Assembly (NCBI GenBank): GCA_001792895.1
Contig: MARA01000038.1
Span: forward strand, 1 to 64,000
DNA from: Lentinus brumalis
Lineage: Eukaryota; Basidiomycota; Agaricomycetes; Polyporales; Polyporaceae
DNA length: 64,000 nucleotides
Direction: 5' to 3'
The notes beneath the pieces were generated by a model. The model ran no database searches and was not told the origin of the DNA. It worked only from the letters and a program-made list of their open reading frames with translations. Positions within the stretch are counted from its first letter, which is position 1, and each line of letters starts with the position of its first letter. Below, piece after piece: positions 54,243 through 64,000 of this stretch. Position numbers and translations under genes: made by a program.

Positions 54243-55078
54243 ATGTCAGGCTACGAAAACGATCCGTTCTATCTGAGGTACGACGCCACGAAGAAAGCTT
54301 CCCGGCGTGTGCAGGACTGATCCTCCTGCTCACGCCTCACCGCAGGTACTAGTAAGTGCTCACGCGTTCTACGTGCTTTCTTCCGTCGCATACTGACACT
54401 TCCGCAGTACAGGGCACTCTGGCAAGCACGGCCACGAGTTCTTGGAGTTCGAGTACTCTCACGGACGACTCCGCTACGCCAACAACTCGAATTACCGGAA
54501 TGACAGTCTCATCCGCAAAGAAAGTACGTACCCTCCGTTCGTCGTGTGTTCCCATCTGTGTGGGCGTGGATGGTTTGTGCTCATTGGAGTGCGTGATGGA
54601 CAGTGTGGGTCGGTCCGCTTGTCGTAAAGGAGCTCAAGCGCATCATCGAGTCGAGCGAAATCACAAAGTCAGTCTTTCTGTCCCCTTTTTCGTGCACAAT
54701 GGTCTGAGCGCGCCTCGTCGTTCACAGGGAAGACGACACGAACTGGCCGAAGAAGAACATTGTCGGCAAGCAGGAGCTCGAGATTCGTGTCGGCAACGAC
54801 CACATCGCTTTCGAGGTGCGTTTTCCCATGTCGCCGTATACCTCGATCACGGCTCATATTGGCCTCCTTTGCACTGTCAGACGGCAAAGATCGGCTCCTT
54901 GGTCGAAGTGGCCGACAGCGAGGATCCCGAGGGTCTGCGCGTCTTTTACTACTTGGTGCAGGATTTGAAGGTACGCCACTACGCCATGACGCGTCCAGCC
55001 GTGCTGATCACATTCGTTCATCTGCAGTGCTTGATTTTCTCGCTCATTTCTCTGCACTTCAAGATTAAGCCCATCTAA
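54243..55078 (+). CDS. MAGOH: Mago nashi, exon junction complex core
   Basis: Mago binds Y14 and forms the exon junction complex core on spliced mRNA. The gene starts at ATG 54243 ([12 protein letters not shown]), followed by an intron, a predicted 6-base micro-exon (54346-54351, GTACTA) and the next exon from 54408 ([19 protein letters not shown]). The reading [20 protein letters not shown] across the junctions is the invariant N-terminus. Further blocks: [18 protein letters not shown], then [59 protein letters not shown] and the C-terminal [15 protein letters not shown]. Only about 230 bases separate it from the divergent small gene. Confidence 0.95.
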
Positions 55079-55379
55079 GCTAACGTGTCATGTCTGCTAC
55101 ATTGTCATCGGTGTGTTTGTCTCGCTAAAATTGCTGGAATTCATGTGTGTTTGTGCTCTTGTATCGTAACAGCCGACGGCAGTGCACGACGGACATATTT
55201 TCACACTGATGCAAGGGCTCTGCGACTGCTCGACAGGTGCGTTGAATGGCCGACGGACTCACTGCTAGCGATTTGCGTGACATGTGACGGGTGGGCGGGC
55301 ACATTGGGCACGATCGCAACGACAGCCCCTCTTCCTGCCCGTCCACCACGCCCTACTCTCCCTCCGACATCGAACGGCC
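55079..55379. other. Spacer after mago, no gene seen
   Basis: Contains the mago 3' region, which is AT-richer than the coding parts, and the upstream part of the following pseudogene. Confidence 0.4.
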
Positions 55380-56500
55380 ATGTGGAACCCATACTCCTCC
55401 TTGCGCAAGTTCGTGCGCCGCGTGTTAGGGCGGGCCCGTCCCAATGGCCCAGGCCTCTCGGACTTCCTGCGCCTCTACGGGCAGACTGTCAGCGCAGAGA
55501 ACTTCGTCAACTCCTATCGTGACGCTTACTAGCTGGCCTACTCTTCCATCCTTCCACAACCTCAGCGACCAATTCTGCACTGTCGACTGGCCAGGAATCA
55601 CATCTACAAGCGCTCTGTCTCCCCCGAGCATGAGTTCATCATCGTCTGGGTGGATGTCGACGGCCCTGGCGGGGTCATTCGGCACGTTGGTACGGTGAGG
55701 GTGGAACGCATGGCGGACCAAGACCGTGCTGGACACGAGAAGTCGGCCAGCGTCGACGGGTCCTCTTCCAGCCTCAGGCCTCAGCACCCTTCTCTCGGTC
55801 TTTCCACCGGTCCTCGACAAGATCATCGTCGACAACAAGTTGCAGCATTCCGTTCTCAGTGGCGATCGCCTCGTATACTCGCACGAGTTTCCTCCACACA
55901 CTCGTATCCCCCTCTCCCATTGCTGCCATCGACCGCAACCGACCCAGTCACAATCTCTATCGGGAGCAGTGTTCATGGCTCGCGGGCCCGGCACTGCTGC
56001 TGGCACTGCTCGGAGGCCCCGCCGCTAGTAATATTCTCGAGTCGACCTCGGGTACGCGGCAAGGCACCCTCGCGGGGTTCTTCACGGTTACGAAAGCCGC
56101 CGACATCGACAGGGAGTGCGAACGCCTGCGACCCCAACTCGCCACCACCATCGACGAGCTGCATGCGTACGTTAGCCCGTTCGTGACAGCCGCCGAGTTG
56201 GAGGCGCACGAGACACGTATCACCCGCCTAGAAGACCAGCTCGCGAAGCTGCCCGAGGAGATCCAGAGGGAGGTCGCGAAGGAGGCCGCGGAGGAGGCGG
56301 CGAGGGAGGTTGCGAAGGCGAGGGAGGCTGCGAGGGAGGCCGCGAAGGAGGCCGCGGAGGAGATCGCGAGGGCGATGAAGGAGATCGCTCAACAGGTCGC
56401 GGAGCTTCAAGGAGTGGTTCAGAACACTTCGGACTTCGACCGCCCTCCCCCCTCCCCCTCCCCTCTGACGCGCAGTTGTGTTTCTCGTCGACGTACTTGA
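55380..56500 (+). pseudogene. Decayed gene of a polypore hypothetical family
   Basis: The frame from ATG 55380 (MWNPYSSLRKFVRRVLGR) reaches a TAG at 55530-55532, right after YRDAY. The same frame stays open beyond it (LAYSSILPQPQRPILHCRLA, HIYKRSVSPEHEFIIVWVDV). Coherent sequence then moves to the next frame near 55740-55790 (VFPPVLDKIIVDNKLQHSVL) and again near 55880-55930 (IAAIDRNRPSHNLYREQCSW, GTLAGFFTVTKAAD). The tail is a long Ala/Glu/Lys coiled coil (about 56240-56400). The shifts need removal of bases, opposite to the missing-base errors elsewhere, and there is a nonsense codon as well, so true decay is favoured. Family function unknown. Confidence 0.65.
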
Positions 56501-56762
56501 ATGTGACCCCGTCGTCTTCCATATACCCATGACACACGATACCCGCGCGCAGAGGGCAGGTGGACGTAAGGACCTGATGACCATCCATTTGCAGCGGCGC
56601 ACCAGCACCGCAGAATCTTCCGAGTGGATTATGTACCATACATACTACGACAGTGTCCTTGCAAGTGTGTACAACGGTGTACCATACTAATATATACGAT
56701 AGACGAAGGGAGCGAGGAAACGTGCGAGAAATAGGGCGGTGGGTCGAACGAACACTTGATCT

Positions 56763-59700
56763 TTACTCCGCCTGCGTCTCGGGGAACAGCGCATCGCGCA
56801 CCCGGTCAGCCTCGGCCTCCTCCTCCGCCTTCGGGCCCGCGGCATGCTCGTGGTCGTCGACATGCGCAGGAGTCTGCTCGGGCTCCGCGGACGCAGGCGA
56901 TGCCCCGTCCGCCGATGAGCTCTCGACCGTCGACGAGGCCTCCGCCGTGGAGCTCTCAGCGGCCTCGGTCGCTTCGGTAGCCTCCTCCGCCACCTTCGCG
57001 GCCTCAGTCGCCGACTCGACGTTCTGAGAGCTGGCCTCCTTCTGCTCCTCCTCGGTCTGCCGTGTGGCGTCGCTCTCCTTGCTGTTCAGCTCGTTGTGCG
57101 GGTGGCCGCCGAAGATGTCGCGTCCGGGCTCGGCCTGGCCGAAGTCGAGAGTCGTCGTGTCGGGCTCCTTGGGCCGCTCTTCGAGCTTGACGGGCTGGCC
57201 GATGGGAACGGCGCCGTGGCCTTGCGGCTCATTTTGGTGCTGGTTGACCGCAGCGGGAGAGGACTTTTGAGGGGTGGGGACGATGGTGCCCTTGTATTGC
57301 GAGTACTGCGACGCGTTGTCAGTACGGGAAGACCACGATCAAGAATGGGAGTGGCTCACGTCGTCGAGGAAATCGTTGCTGTCAGGCGGGTATAAGTCAG
57401 GTGGACACGTAAGGCAAGCAGAATCGATCATACCATGAGAAGTCCCAGGTCTTCAACCACTTCGCCTTGTGACACTTCGTCTTCGTCCAGGGGAGACCAT
57501 ACGCGAGCGGGCTGAAGTACGAGAAGTTCCAGATCGCGATGACGAGGAGTACAGCCGCAATCTGCAGGCGCACACGGGGGCGGAGAGTCGAAGTGACAAG
57601 ATCGAAGCACGCGCACGACAGCAGGATGGCGAAGTACAGGGCCGGGAAGTAGTGGTGCAGGAAGAGCTGACGGGACATGATGTAGAAGGGCAGGTAGTGC
57701 AGGGCCCAGCCGATGAAGAGGAAGCCGCAGAGGGTGTCGTACTTCACAACTTTCGCTAATGGTAGGTGCTCAATCAGATGTCGAAGGAGAAGCCGGTAGC
57801 ATATACTCACTGTTGTCGAAGTCCCGGTAACCACGTTTGGCACGGAGGATGAGAAGTCCGCGAACAGCAGCATATGCGAGGACGGCAGCAGTACTGAGGT
57901 ACCATACCATTGGATTACCGAGAAGGTAGATTTGGCGATGGTCCTTGACCCAGAAATTCTGTGCGGGGACTGCATTAGTTGGTTCGTCGTAGGCGGCAGG
58001 AGCAGACATACGATGCCACGACGGAGACGAGGCCAAGCGTCCGGACGTGAGTCGTAAGTGTGACGGTCGGTGAGTCCGGCGTTGGTGGTCCACATGACCT
58101 GCTGAAGCTCCCAGAACTTTGCGAAGAAGCCGGGGAGCTTGTAGTTGACCTTCTCGGCATCCGCGGGCACTGTACGGGGTCAGCTCACAGTGCAGTGCAG
58201 ACAAGGTTGTTGGACCTACGTTTGGGATGGAAGTTGGTCTCGACATACCACAGCGAGTTCGCGAGGACAGCTTGCTTGTTGCACGTCACCTCCTGCTGCT
58301 CAAAGGCCCACTCAGGAAGCTTGACTTTGTGCGAGAATAGGTAACAGCCGGTCATGGCATGCCTGAGGCGGAATTGAGTGCGCAGAGTTCTGAGACGCTT
58401 GCCCGACTCCTTGTCGCGTTTGTCACCCTTGTAAATCTCCACGACCCAATCATCGTTGGTATCACCTGCATAGCCAGGGATACCGTAGGCAGAGACCTCC
58501 TGCTGGAAGTCGACGTCCGAAACCGGTGGCCGGATGTCATGAGAGTGGAGGGACTTGTCGGTGGCAATGTGCCGGAGCTTGACTCGAGTACCGCCAGTGA
58601 TGTACGAGATGTCGTGATCGGCCCAGTTGGTGTACGGGTCGCCATCGGAGGTCGCATTGACAATGCGCCAGTCGTTGTTGGAATCGCGGTGCGGGTAGAG
58701 GGTGATCTGCTGCTCTAAGAAAAGGGGAGCGATGTGAGACGAGCAAGAGAAAGTCTGATATATGATACTTACGCTTGCTGCCACCAGGATAAGTGTGGGG
58801 ATGCGAATGCAAGTATCCACCCTGAGTGTTGACGTGCCGGATGGTGATCTCAGAACCAATGGCGACGTCCGCGAAGGTATCGGCCATACCGCGTCCCCGG
58901 AGAGTGTGCTGGAACTCAGAGCTCATGAAACCGTCTCCCTCACCAGAGTTACCGAGGATGAGGAAGTGGATGCCGAACATGGACATGTAGAAGATGATGG
59001 GGATGAGGATGAGGCAGATTGCGCGGGCGATGAAATGCCTGACGAAGAGCCTCGGAGGGACGCGGAGGTCGCCGAGAAGATCCCAGAGCTGCTTGAGAGT
59101 ACCGAGACCGACCGTGGCAATGGTGAAGAGACCGACCCACTTGCAACTGACGACAGCGCCGAGAGAGAGACCGGTCATGATGAGCCAGATCCACCAAGAC
59201 TCGGTGAAGGGTTCAAAGTGGTTCTCGTTGCAGAAGGCAGTCCAAGCGAATGTAGTGAGAGCGGTGAAGAAGATGAGGGGGAATCGAGGAGGATGTGACG
59301 GGACTGGGTGATCAGGCCATTCTCGAAAGTGATCAAGAGGGAGGCCAGGAGGGCGGTGGTGACTCTGCAGTCCAGTGCGCGGAGAGTAAGGTAGGCGAGG
59401 GGAATCGTAGCAATGCCCATGAGAGCGGGGACCATGCGCATCGCGACATACGGCACATTCTCGTACACTCTGCCATGACGTCAGTTCCGTGCGGGACGCG
59501 AGAGATGGAGGGACAGACTTTGCGATGTCTTTGAAGTCGAAGTTGCCGTCGTAGCCAAACAGCCAGCCAGCGAGCGTGATCAGCAGCTTCGCGAGCGGCG
59601 GGTGCACGTCGACAAAGTAGGACGACTTGATGTACTTGGACGCGAACTTGCCAAAGTGCACTTCGTCGAATCTGCGGCATGTGTGCGCATATAGTCAGCG

Positions 59701-60006
59701 GAAACAAGCAAAACAGAGTGTAACGTACACGACGCTGTTGGGCTGCGAGATGCGGAAGAGCCTGACGAGAGCAGCGACGATGAGGATGGCGGCAAGCAGC
59801 TTCCACTCGCCGGGGGCAATGTTCAGACCGCCGTTCGGGTGCGACTTGGCAGTGCGGCCGGGGCGGAGGCCCTTTGAGGCGGCTTCACGTCGCTCGTCGG
59901 CATCGAGGTGCTCGTGTCTGGGGTGGGGGAATCGTTGAGAGGTGGCGGGCTGCTGCTGGCGGCCAGCGGGGGACGGCTGCCTGCGCACGCGGACGCTGCC
60001 AGACAT
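56763..60006 (-). CDS. PMT2: Dolichyl-phosphate-mannose protein O-mannosyltransferase, PMT2 type
   Basis: ER membrane enzyme that transfers mannose from dolichol phosphate to Ser/Thr of secretory proteins; PMT2 works as a heterodimer with PMT1-type enzymes. Start 60006 (MSGSVRVRRQPSPAGRQQQ). Seen: first transmembrane region, FDEVHFGKFASKYIKSSYF with the catalytic DE, DVHPPLAKLLITLAGWLFGY, YLTLRALDCRVTTALLASLL, SRHILLDSP/LIFFTALTTFAW, then MIR repeats (GSEITIRHVNTQGGYLHSH; GTRVKLRHIATDKSLHSHD; FRLRHAMTGCYLFSHKVKL), later helices (GWALHYLPFYIMSRQLFLHH), and an acidic Glu/Ala-rich C-terminal tail. One base is missing from the G5 run at 59277-59281, between LLDSP and LIFF. The long acidic cytosolic tail (about 150 residues) is unusual for PMT2. 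Confidence 0.92.
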
Positions 60007-60272
60007 GGTCTATGTCTGACCGCGCAGAAGAATCAGAAAGACGCCTCGGACGTGGTTAAGGAGAGAATAGAGGCGAGCGAGCGCAGTCGGTCGTCGTCGA
60101 GAACAGCGAAGAGGGCAGAGAACACAGCGGCGAGACAGCGAAGAGTGAGTATATGCGGTGTTCGCGCAGTCGACGTATCACCCGGCGCTCCAGCCACGTG
60201 ATCGCATATTTCGAGGAGCATCGTCCAAGTCCGCCGCCGTCGTCCCTCTCCTCCTCCTCAACGTTCTTCGCG
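60007..60272. promoter_or_regulatory. Bidirectional promoter, PMT2 and CCT2
   Basis: The start codons are 266 bases apart on opposite strands. A CT-rich stretch just before ATG 60273 (CGTCCCTCTCCTCCTCCTCA) resembles fungal core promoter and initiator regions. Confidence 0.55.
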
Positions 60273-62345
60273 ATGTCCATGAACATTTTCGGTGCAGAGG
60301 TGCGTTTCGTGCTCGTGAGCGTCCGCCCGCTGCTCACCCGCAGAGCAGGCGACAGAGGAAAAGGCCGAGAATGCTCGTCTCGCGTCCTTCGTCGGCGCCC
60401 TCGCCCTCGGAGATCTCGTCAAATCCACTCTTGGCCCCAAGGGCATGAACAAGATCCTCCAGTCTGGCTCCTCGGGCGAGATCAACGTCACCAACGATGG
60501 CGCAACGATTCTCAAGTCCATCCAGCTTGACAATGCCGCCGCCAAGATCCTCGTCAACATCTCCAAGGTTCAGGACGATGAGGTTGGAGACGGGACAACG
60601 AGTGTCTGCGTGCTCGCTGCGGAGCTCTTGCGGGAGGCCGAGAAGCTCATTTCGCAAAGGATCCACCCACAAACCATCATCGAGGGTTACAGGATAGCGA
60701 GCGCTGCTGCCCTCGCGGCTCTGGAAAAGGCTGCAACAGACAACAGGTGCGTTCCCATCCTCTAGACCGACCACGCGGGTCACACATGCGTCCGCCTCTC
60801 TCCAGCACCGATCCCGCACGCTTCAGACAAGACCTGATGAACATCGCACGCACGACCCTTTCCTCAAAAGTCCTCTCCCAGGACAAGGACTACTTCGCCA
60901 ATCTTGCCGTCGACGCCGTCCTCCGTCTCAAGGTCCGCACTCGTCTCATCATCCCTTCGTATTCGACGATTCATTTGTGAATTTCCTTAGGGCTCGACAG
61001 ATCTGGAGCATATTCAAGTCATCAAGAAGGTTGGCGGCAAGCTCACCGACTCGTATCTCGACGAGGGTATGATCGGTCAGTCCAGTCGTGCTTCTGCCGC
61101 TAATCACGCTCCGTCCAGGTTTCATCCTTGACAAAACTATTGGCACTAACTGCCCCAAGCGGTTAGAGAACGCTAACATCCTCATCGCCAACACATGTAG
61201 GCTTTTCTGTTGTCCTAATATGTCCGGCACCCTAACTGCAAATGCTGTTTGAAGCCATGGACACCGACAAGATCAAGGTCTTCGGTGCACGTATCAAAGT
61301 GGACAGCACTGGCAAGCTGGCAGAGCTCGAGCGCGCGGAGAAGGTACCGTCCGTATGCTCTCTACGTCAACTGACCATGCTCACACCCGCTACAGGAGAA
61401 GATGAAGGCCAAGGTCGACGCGATCGCTGCCCACGGCATCAACTGCTTCGTCAACCGTCAACTCATCTACAACTACCCTGAGTCGCTGCTCGCTGAGAAG
61501 GGCATCATGACTATCGAGCACGCTGATTTTGAGGGCGTCGAAAGGCTTGCGCTCGTTACCGGCGGCGAGATCGCAAGTACGTTTGATCACCCCGAGCTCG
61601 TGAAGCTTGGGCGGTGTGAACTGATCGAGGAGATCATGATCGGCGAGGACAAGGTGCGCATTACTGGTGGACCCCCATGCAAACTCCGTCCTCACTGAAC
61701 CCTCACATTGCGTATACAGCTGATCAAGTTCTCCGGGGTCGCGGCTGGGGAGGCTTGCACTGTTGTCCTACGCGGGTCGACGAACCAGATGATTGACGAG
61801 GCAGAGCGATCACTACACGACGCGCTCTCTGTGCTGTCGCAGACGGTCAAGGAGACACGCATCGTGCTGGGTGGTGGCTGCTCGGAGATGCTCATGAGCT
61901 GTGCAGTGGATGAGGAGGCACGCAAGGTGCAGGGCAAGAAGGCGATCGCCGCGGAGGCGTTCGCGCGGGCGTTGAGGATGATTCCTACGATCCTTGCGGA
62001 CAACGCGGGTTATGACTCGTCCGACCTCGTCGCCAAGCTCCGTGCTGCGCACTACGAGGGCAAGAGCGACTCGGGCCTTAGTGAGTTCTGCAGATTGCCT
62101 GGGCGCCCATGGTTACTCATCACGGGTTGTAGATATGAACGAAGGCACGATTGGTTCGATGGTGGAGCTGGGGGTGACCGAGAGCTACAAGCTGAAGAGC
62201 CAGGTGGTCATCAGCGCCAGCGAGGCTGCTGAGATGATCTTGCGGTAAGTGATGAGTCCCTTTGTGCCCATGGCTGCTGCTGACTATCTTCTAAAGTGTC
62301 GACGACATCTTGAGGGCAGCGCCGCGGAGAAGAGAAGCTGTATAG
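60273..62345 (+). CDS. CCT2: T-complex protein 1 subunit beta (CCT2)
   Basis: Subunit of the cytosolic TRiC/CCT chaperonin that folds actin and tubulin. The gene starts MSMNIFGAE with a short first exon. Later exons show [34 protein letters not shown] and [20 protein letters not shown], where GDGTT is the ATP-binding loop; then [90 protein letters not shown] and the C-terminal [15 protein letters not shown], ending at TAG 62343-62345. No frame break was seen. Lengths and motifs fit the beta subunit, which is about 530 residues. Confidence 0.95.
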
Positions 62346-62591
62346 TAGTGCCCAATGTATACTGATACGTAGAAGTACTCTGCAATGTTTTGTTACAAGG
62401 CTCGCACCCACGTCTCAAGTACGTCAGCGGTGGTGGACTTGCAAGTTGCGGCTCGCGTGGGTCGTGACTGCAAGCGCCGGAGATCGGGCCCGGCGGCACG
62501 GAAAAGTCGCTGCAGCTGTATCTGACTCTCCGTGCACAACCACCACCTCTCTCGTCCCACACTTGTCTCCTCCACGCTCAGACCGCACACC

Positions 62592-64000
62592 ATGGCTCCG
62601 AAGAACAAAGGAAAGAAGGGCAAGAAGCAGCCCGGCGACTGGGACGATTCAGATGACGATCTCAAGGGCAAGGGCATCGTCCTCGGGGCGAGGACACCCC
62701 CCAGCTGAAGACGAGGAAGAAGATTTTGGTGGTTTGATGGTAAGCAACACTAGCTCCCTCTATCTCTGCATACCTCACGCGAGACGTAGTCGGTCATCTC
62801 AAGAGCGAAAGGCAAGAAGGGCAAGAAGCCGGGCTTCTCCGCATTCGCTGCTCTTGAAGCGGAGGAGCCCCCAGCTGCCGATGATGATGAGGAAGACAGT
62901 GGAGGTCTCATGGTGAGTTGTCCTTGCTACAGGTTCATCCCGCGTTCGCTGATCACGACTCCATCCTAGTCCGTTATCCCGAAGGCTGAGAAGGCTGAGA
63001 AGGCCGCACCTCCGGCCGAAAAGGCACCATCACCATCCCCACAACCGGAAGCGAAGGGCAAGGGGGAGGACGAGGATGAAGGTGATGAGGACGGCGGTCC
63101 GAAGATCTTGTCGAAGAAGCAGAAGGAGAAACTGAAGAAGGAGCGAGAGAAGGTGCGCCCGAGTGCCTCAGTGCCTCCTCAGTTGACATGTCTGCACAAA
63201 ACTCATTTTACTACCATTACCTACAGGCGAAGAAGAAGGCTCAGGCGGCGGCGAAGAAGGGCACACAACCAGACAGCGTTGAACAGGCTGCGCCTGCCCC
63301 GGCTGCAGCAGAGGCTGCACCTGCTCCCACACCCGCGGCCGCTGACGGTGGCGACGATGATGACGAGGAAGGCGCAGGCGGGGGAGGTGGTGACGCGAAG
63401 AAGAAAAAGAAGAAGAAGAAGGCCAAGAAAGAGGAGGAACCGGCCCCTGCTCCTGCGGCAGCGAAGAAGAAGGGGGGCGCCGGCATCAGTGCGCTGAAGG
63501 CGTTGATGGAGGAGAAGAAACGAATAGAGGAGGAGGCTCGGAAACGAGAGGAGGAGGAGCGTAAGAGGATCGAGGAGGAGGAGAGGAAAGCGGAGGAGGA
63601 GGAGAGGCGGAGAGAAGAGGAGAAACAGAGGAAGAAACAGAAAGAGAAGGTGCGTACACCCGGTTGTCCCATGAATCTGTGATTACATGCTCATTCGTCC
63701 TCCTTCATCAGGAAAAGCGTGAGATCGCGAAGAAAGAGGGCCGGCTGCTCACGAAGAAGCAGAAGGAGGAGTTGCGCGCTGTAGAGCTGCGGAAACAGGC
63801 TCTGCTCGCGTCAGGCGTGCAGATTGAGGGTCTGCAGCAGCAGCAGGGAGACGCACATCGACCCAAGAAGGTAGTCTACGACAATCGCAAGAAGAAGAAG
63901 GGCCCTGCGAGCGTGGCGGGCAGCAGCCACCCGGGCACTCGCGATCCGTCTCCCGTGCGCGAGAAGCCCGCAACGCCTACATCAGAACCACAGCCCGAGC
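62592..64000 (+). CDS. Translation initiation factor eIF5B (IF2-like), 5' part
   Basis: eIF5B is the GTPase that joins ribosomal subunits; its lysine- and acid-rich N-terminal region occupies this piece, and the G domain lies beyond the window. Start 62592 (MAPKNKGKKGKKQPGDWDDS). Exons then repeat a module: EEDFGGLM/SVISRAKGKKGKKPGF and EDSGGLM/SVIPKAEKAEKAAPP, each split by an intron at the same place, followed by long charged helices (KKRIEEEARKREEEERKRIE) and KKKGPASVAGSSHPGTRDPS. Exon 1 is coherent only if one base is added to the G4 at 62685-62688 and one to the C6 at 62697-62702, giving VLGGEDTPPAEDEEEDFGG. The gene is cut by the window end at 64000. Confidence 0.85.

Noticed and set aside
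1..64000. CRISPR arrays, operons, bacterial ribosome binding sites or origin
   Set aside because: The sequence is eukaryotic nuclear DNA with spliceosomal introns; no such structures were seen.

Overview
The window is nuclear DNA of a filamentous basidiomycete, most likely an Agaricomycete of the Polyporales. Genes carry many short introns (about 45-110 bases) with GTRNGT donors, CTRAY branch sites and NNCAG acceptors. Base composition is GC-rich, divergent gene pairs share very short promoters, and several hypothetical families look like ones I associate with polypores. The genus cannot be fixed from sequence alone.

Layout. (1) 0.5-11.3 kb: five head-to-tail genes of lineage-restricted type with no assignable function; two carry cysteine clusters with coiled coils. 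(2) 11.7-14.3 kb: a small reverse-strand gene, a degenerate minisatellite (12.43-13.79 kb) and a tiny candidate gene. (3) 15.3-19.4 kb: a 5'-truncated FAD monooxygenase, ADE2 (AIR carboxylase), and a divergent RSA3 ribosome-assembly gene. (4) 19.7-27.4 kb: a divergent pair of diverged paralogs of unknown family, a tandem duplication of a cupredoxin-like membrane protein gene (one copy interrupted), and an epoxide-hydrolase relic. (5) 29.2-34.8 kb: a DUF202 membrane protein, a hypothetical gene, an OTT_1508-like deaminase, and relics of a local duplication. (6) 34.9-39.8 kb: GRC3, TSR2, mitochondrial malate dehydrogenase copy 1 and a cyclin C stump. (7) 39.8-48.3 kb: a gene-poor, degenerate-repeat stretch. 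(8) 48.4-64.0 kb: malate dehydrogenase copy 2, cyclin C, HAS1, a small hypothetical gene, mago nashi, a decayed pseudogene, a PMT2-type O-mannosyltransferase, CCT2 and the 5' part of eIF5B.

Themes. Housekeeping genes for ribosome making and translation are over-represented (RSA3, GRC3, TSR2, HAS1, eIF5B), alongside RNA and protein quality functions (mago, CCT2, PMT2). Three separate partial segmental duplications lie within 30 kb, and each leaves one complete and one broken partner at its breakpoints.

A caution runs through the window. Otherwise conserved genes (GRC3, TSR2, HAS1, PMT2, eIF5B) and the first hypothetical gene carry eight single-base frame breaks, all explained by one missing base in a G or C run. 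This looks like homopolymer under-calling in the assembly rather than gene decay. The pseudogene at 55.4-56.5 kb has a different signature (nonsense codon plus shifts in the opposite direction) and looks truly decayed.
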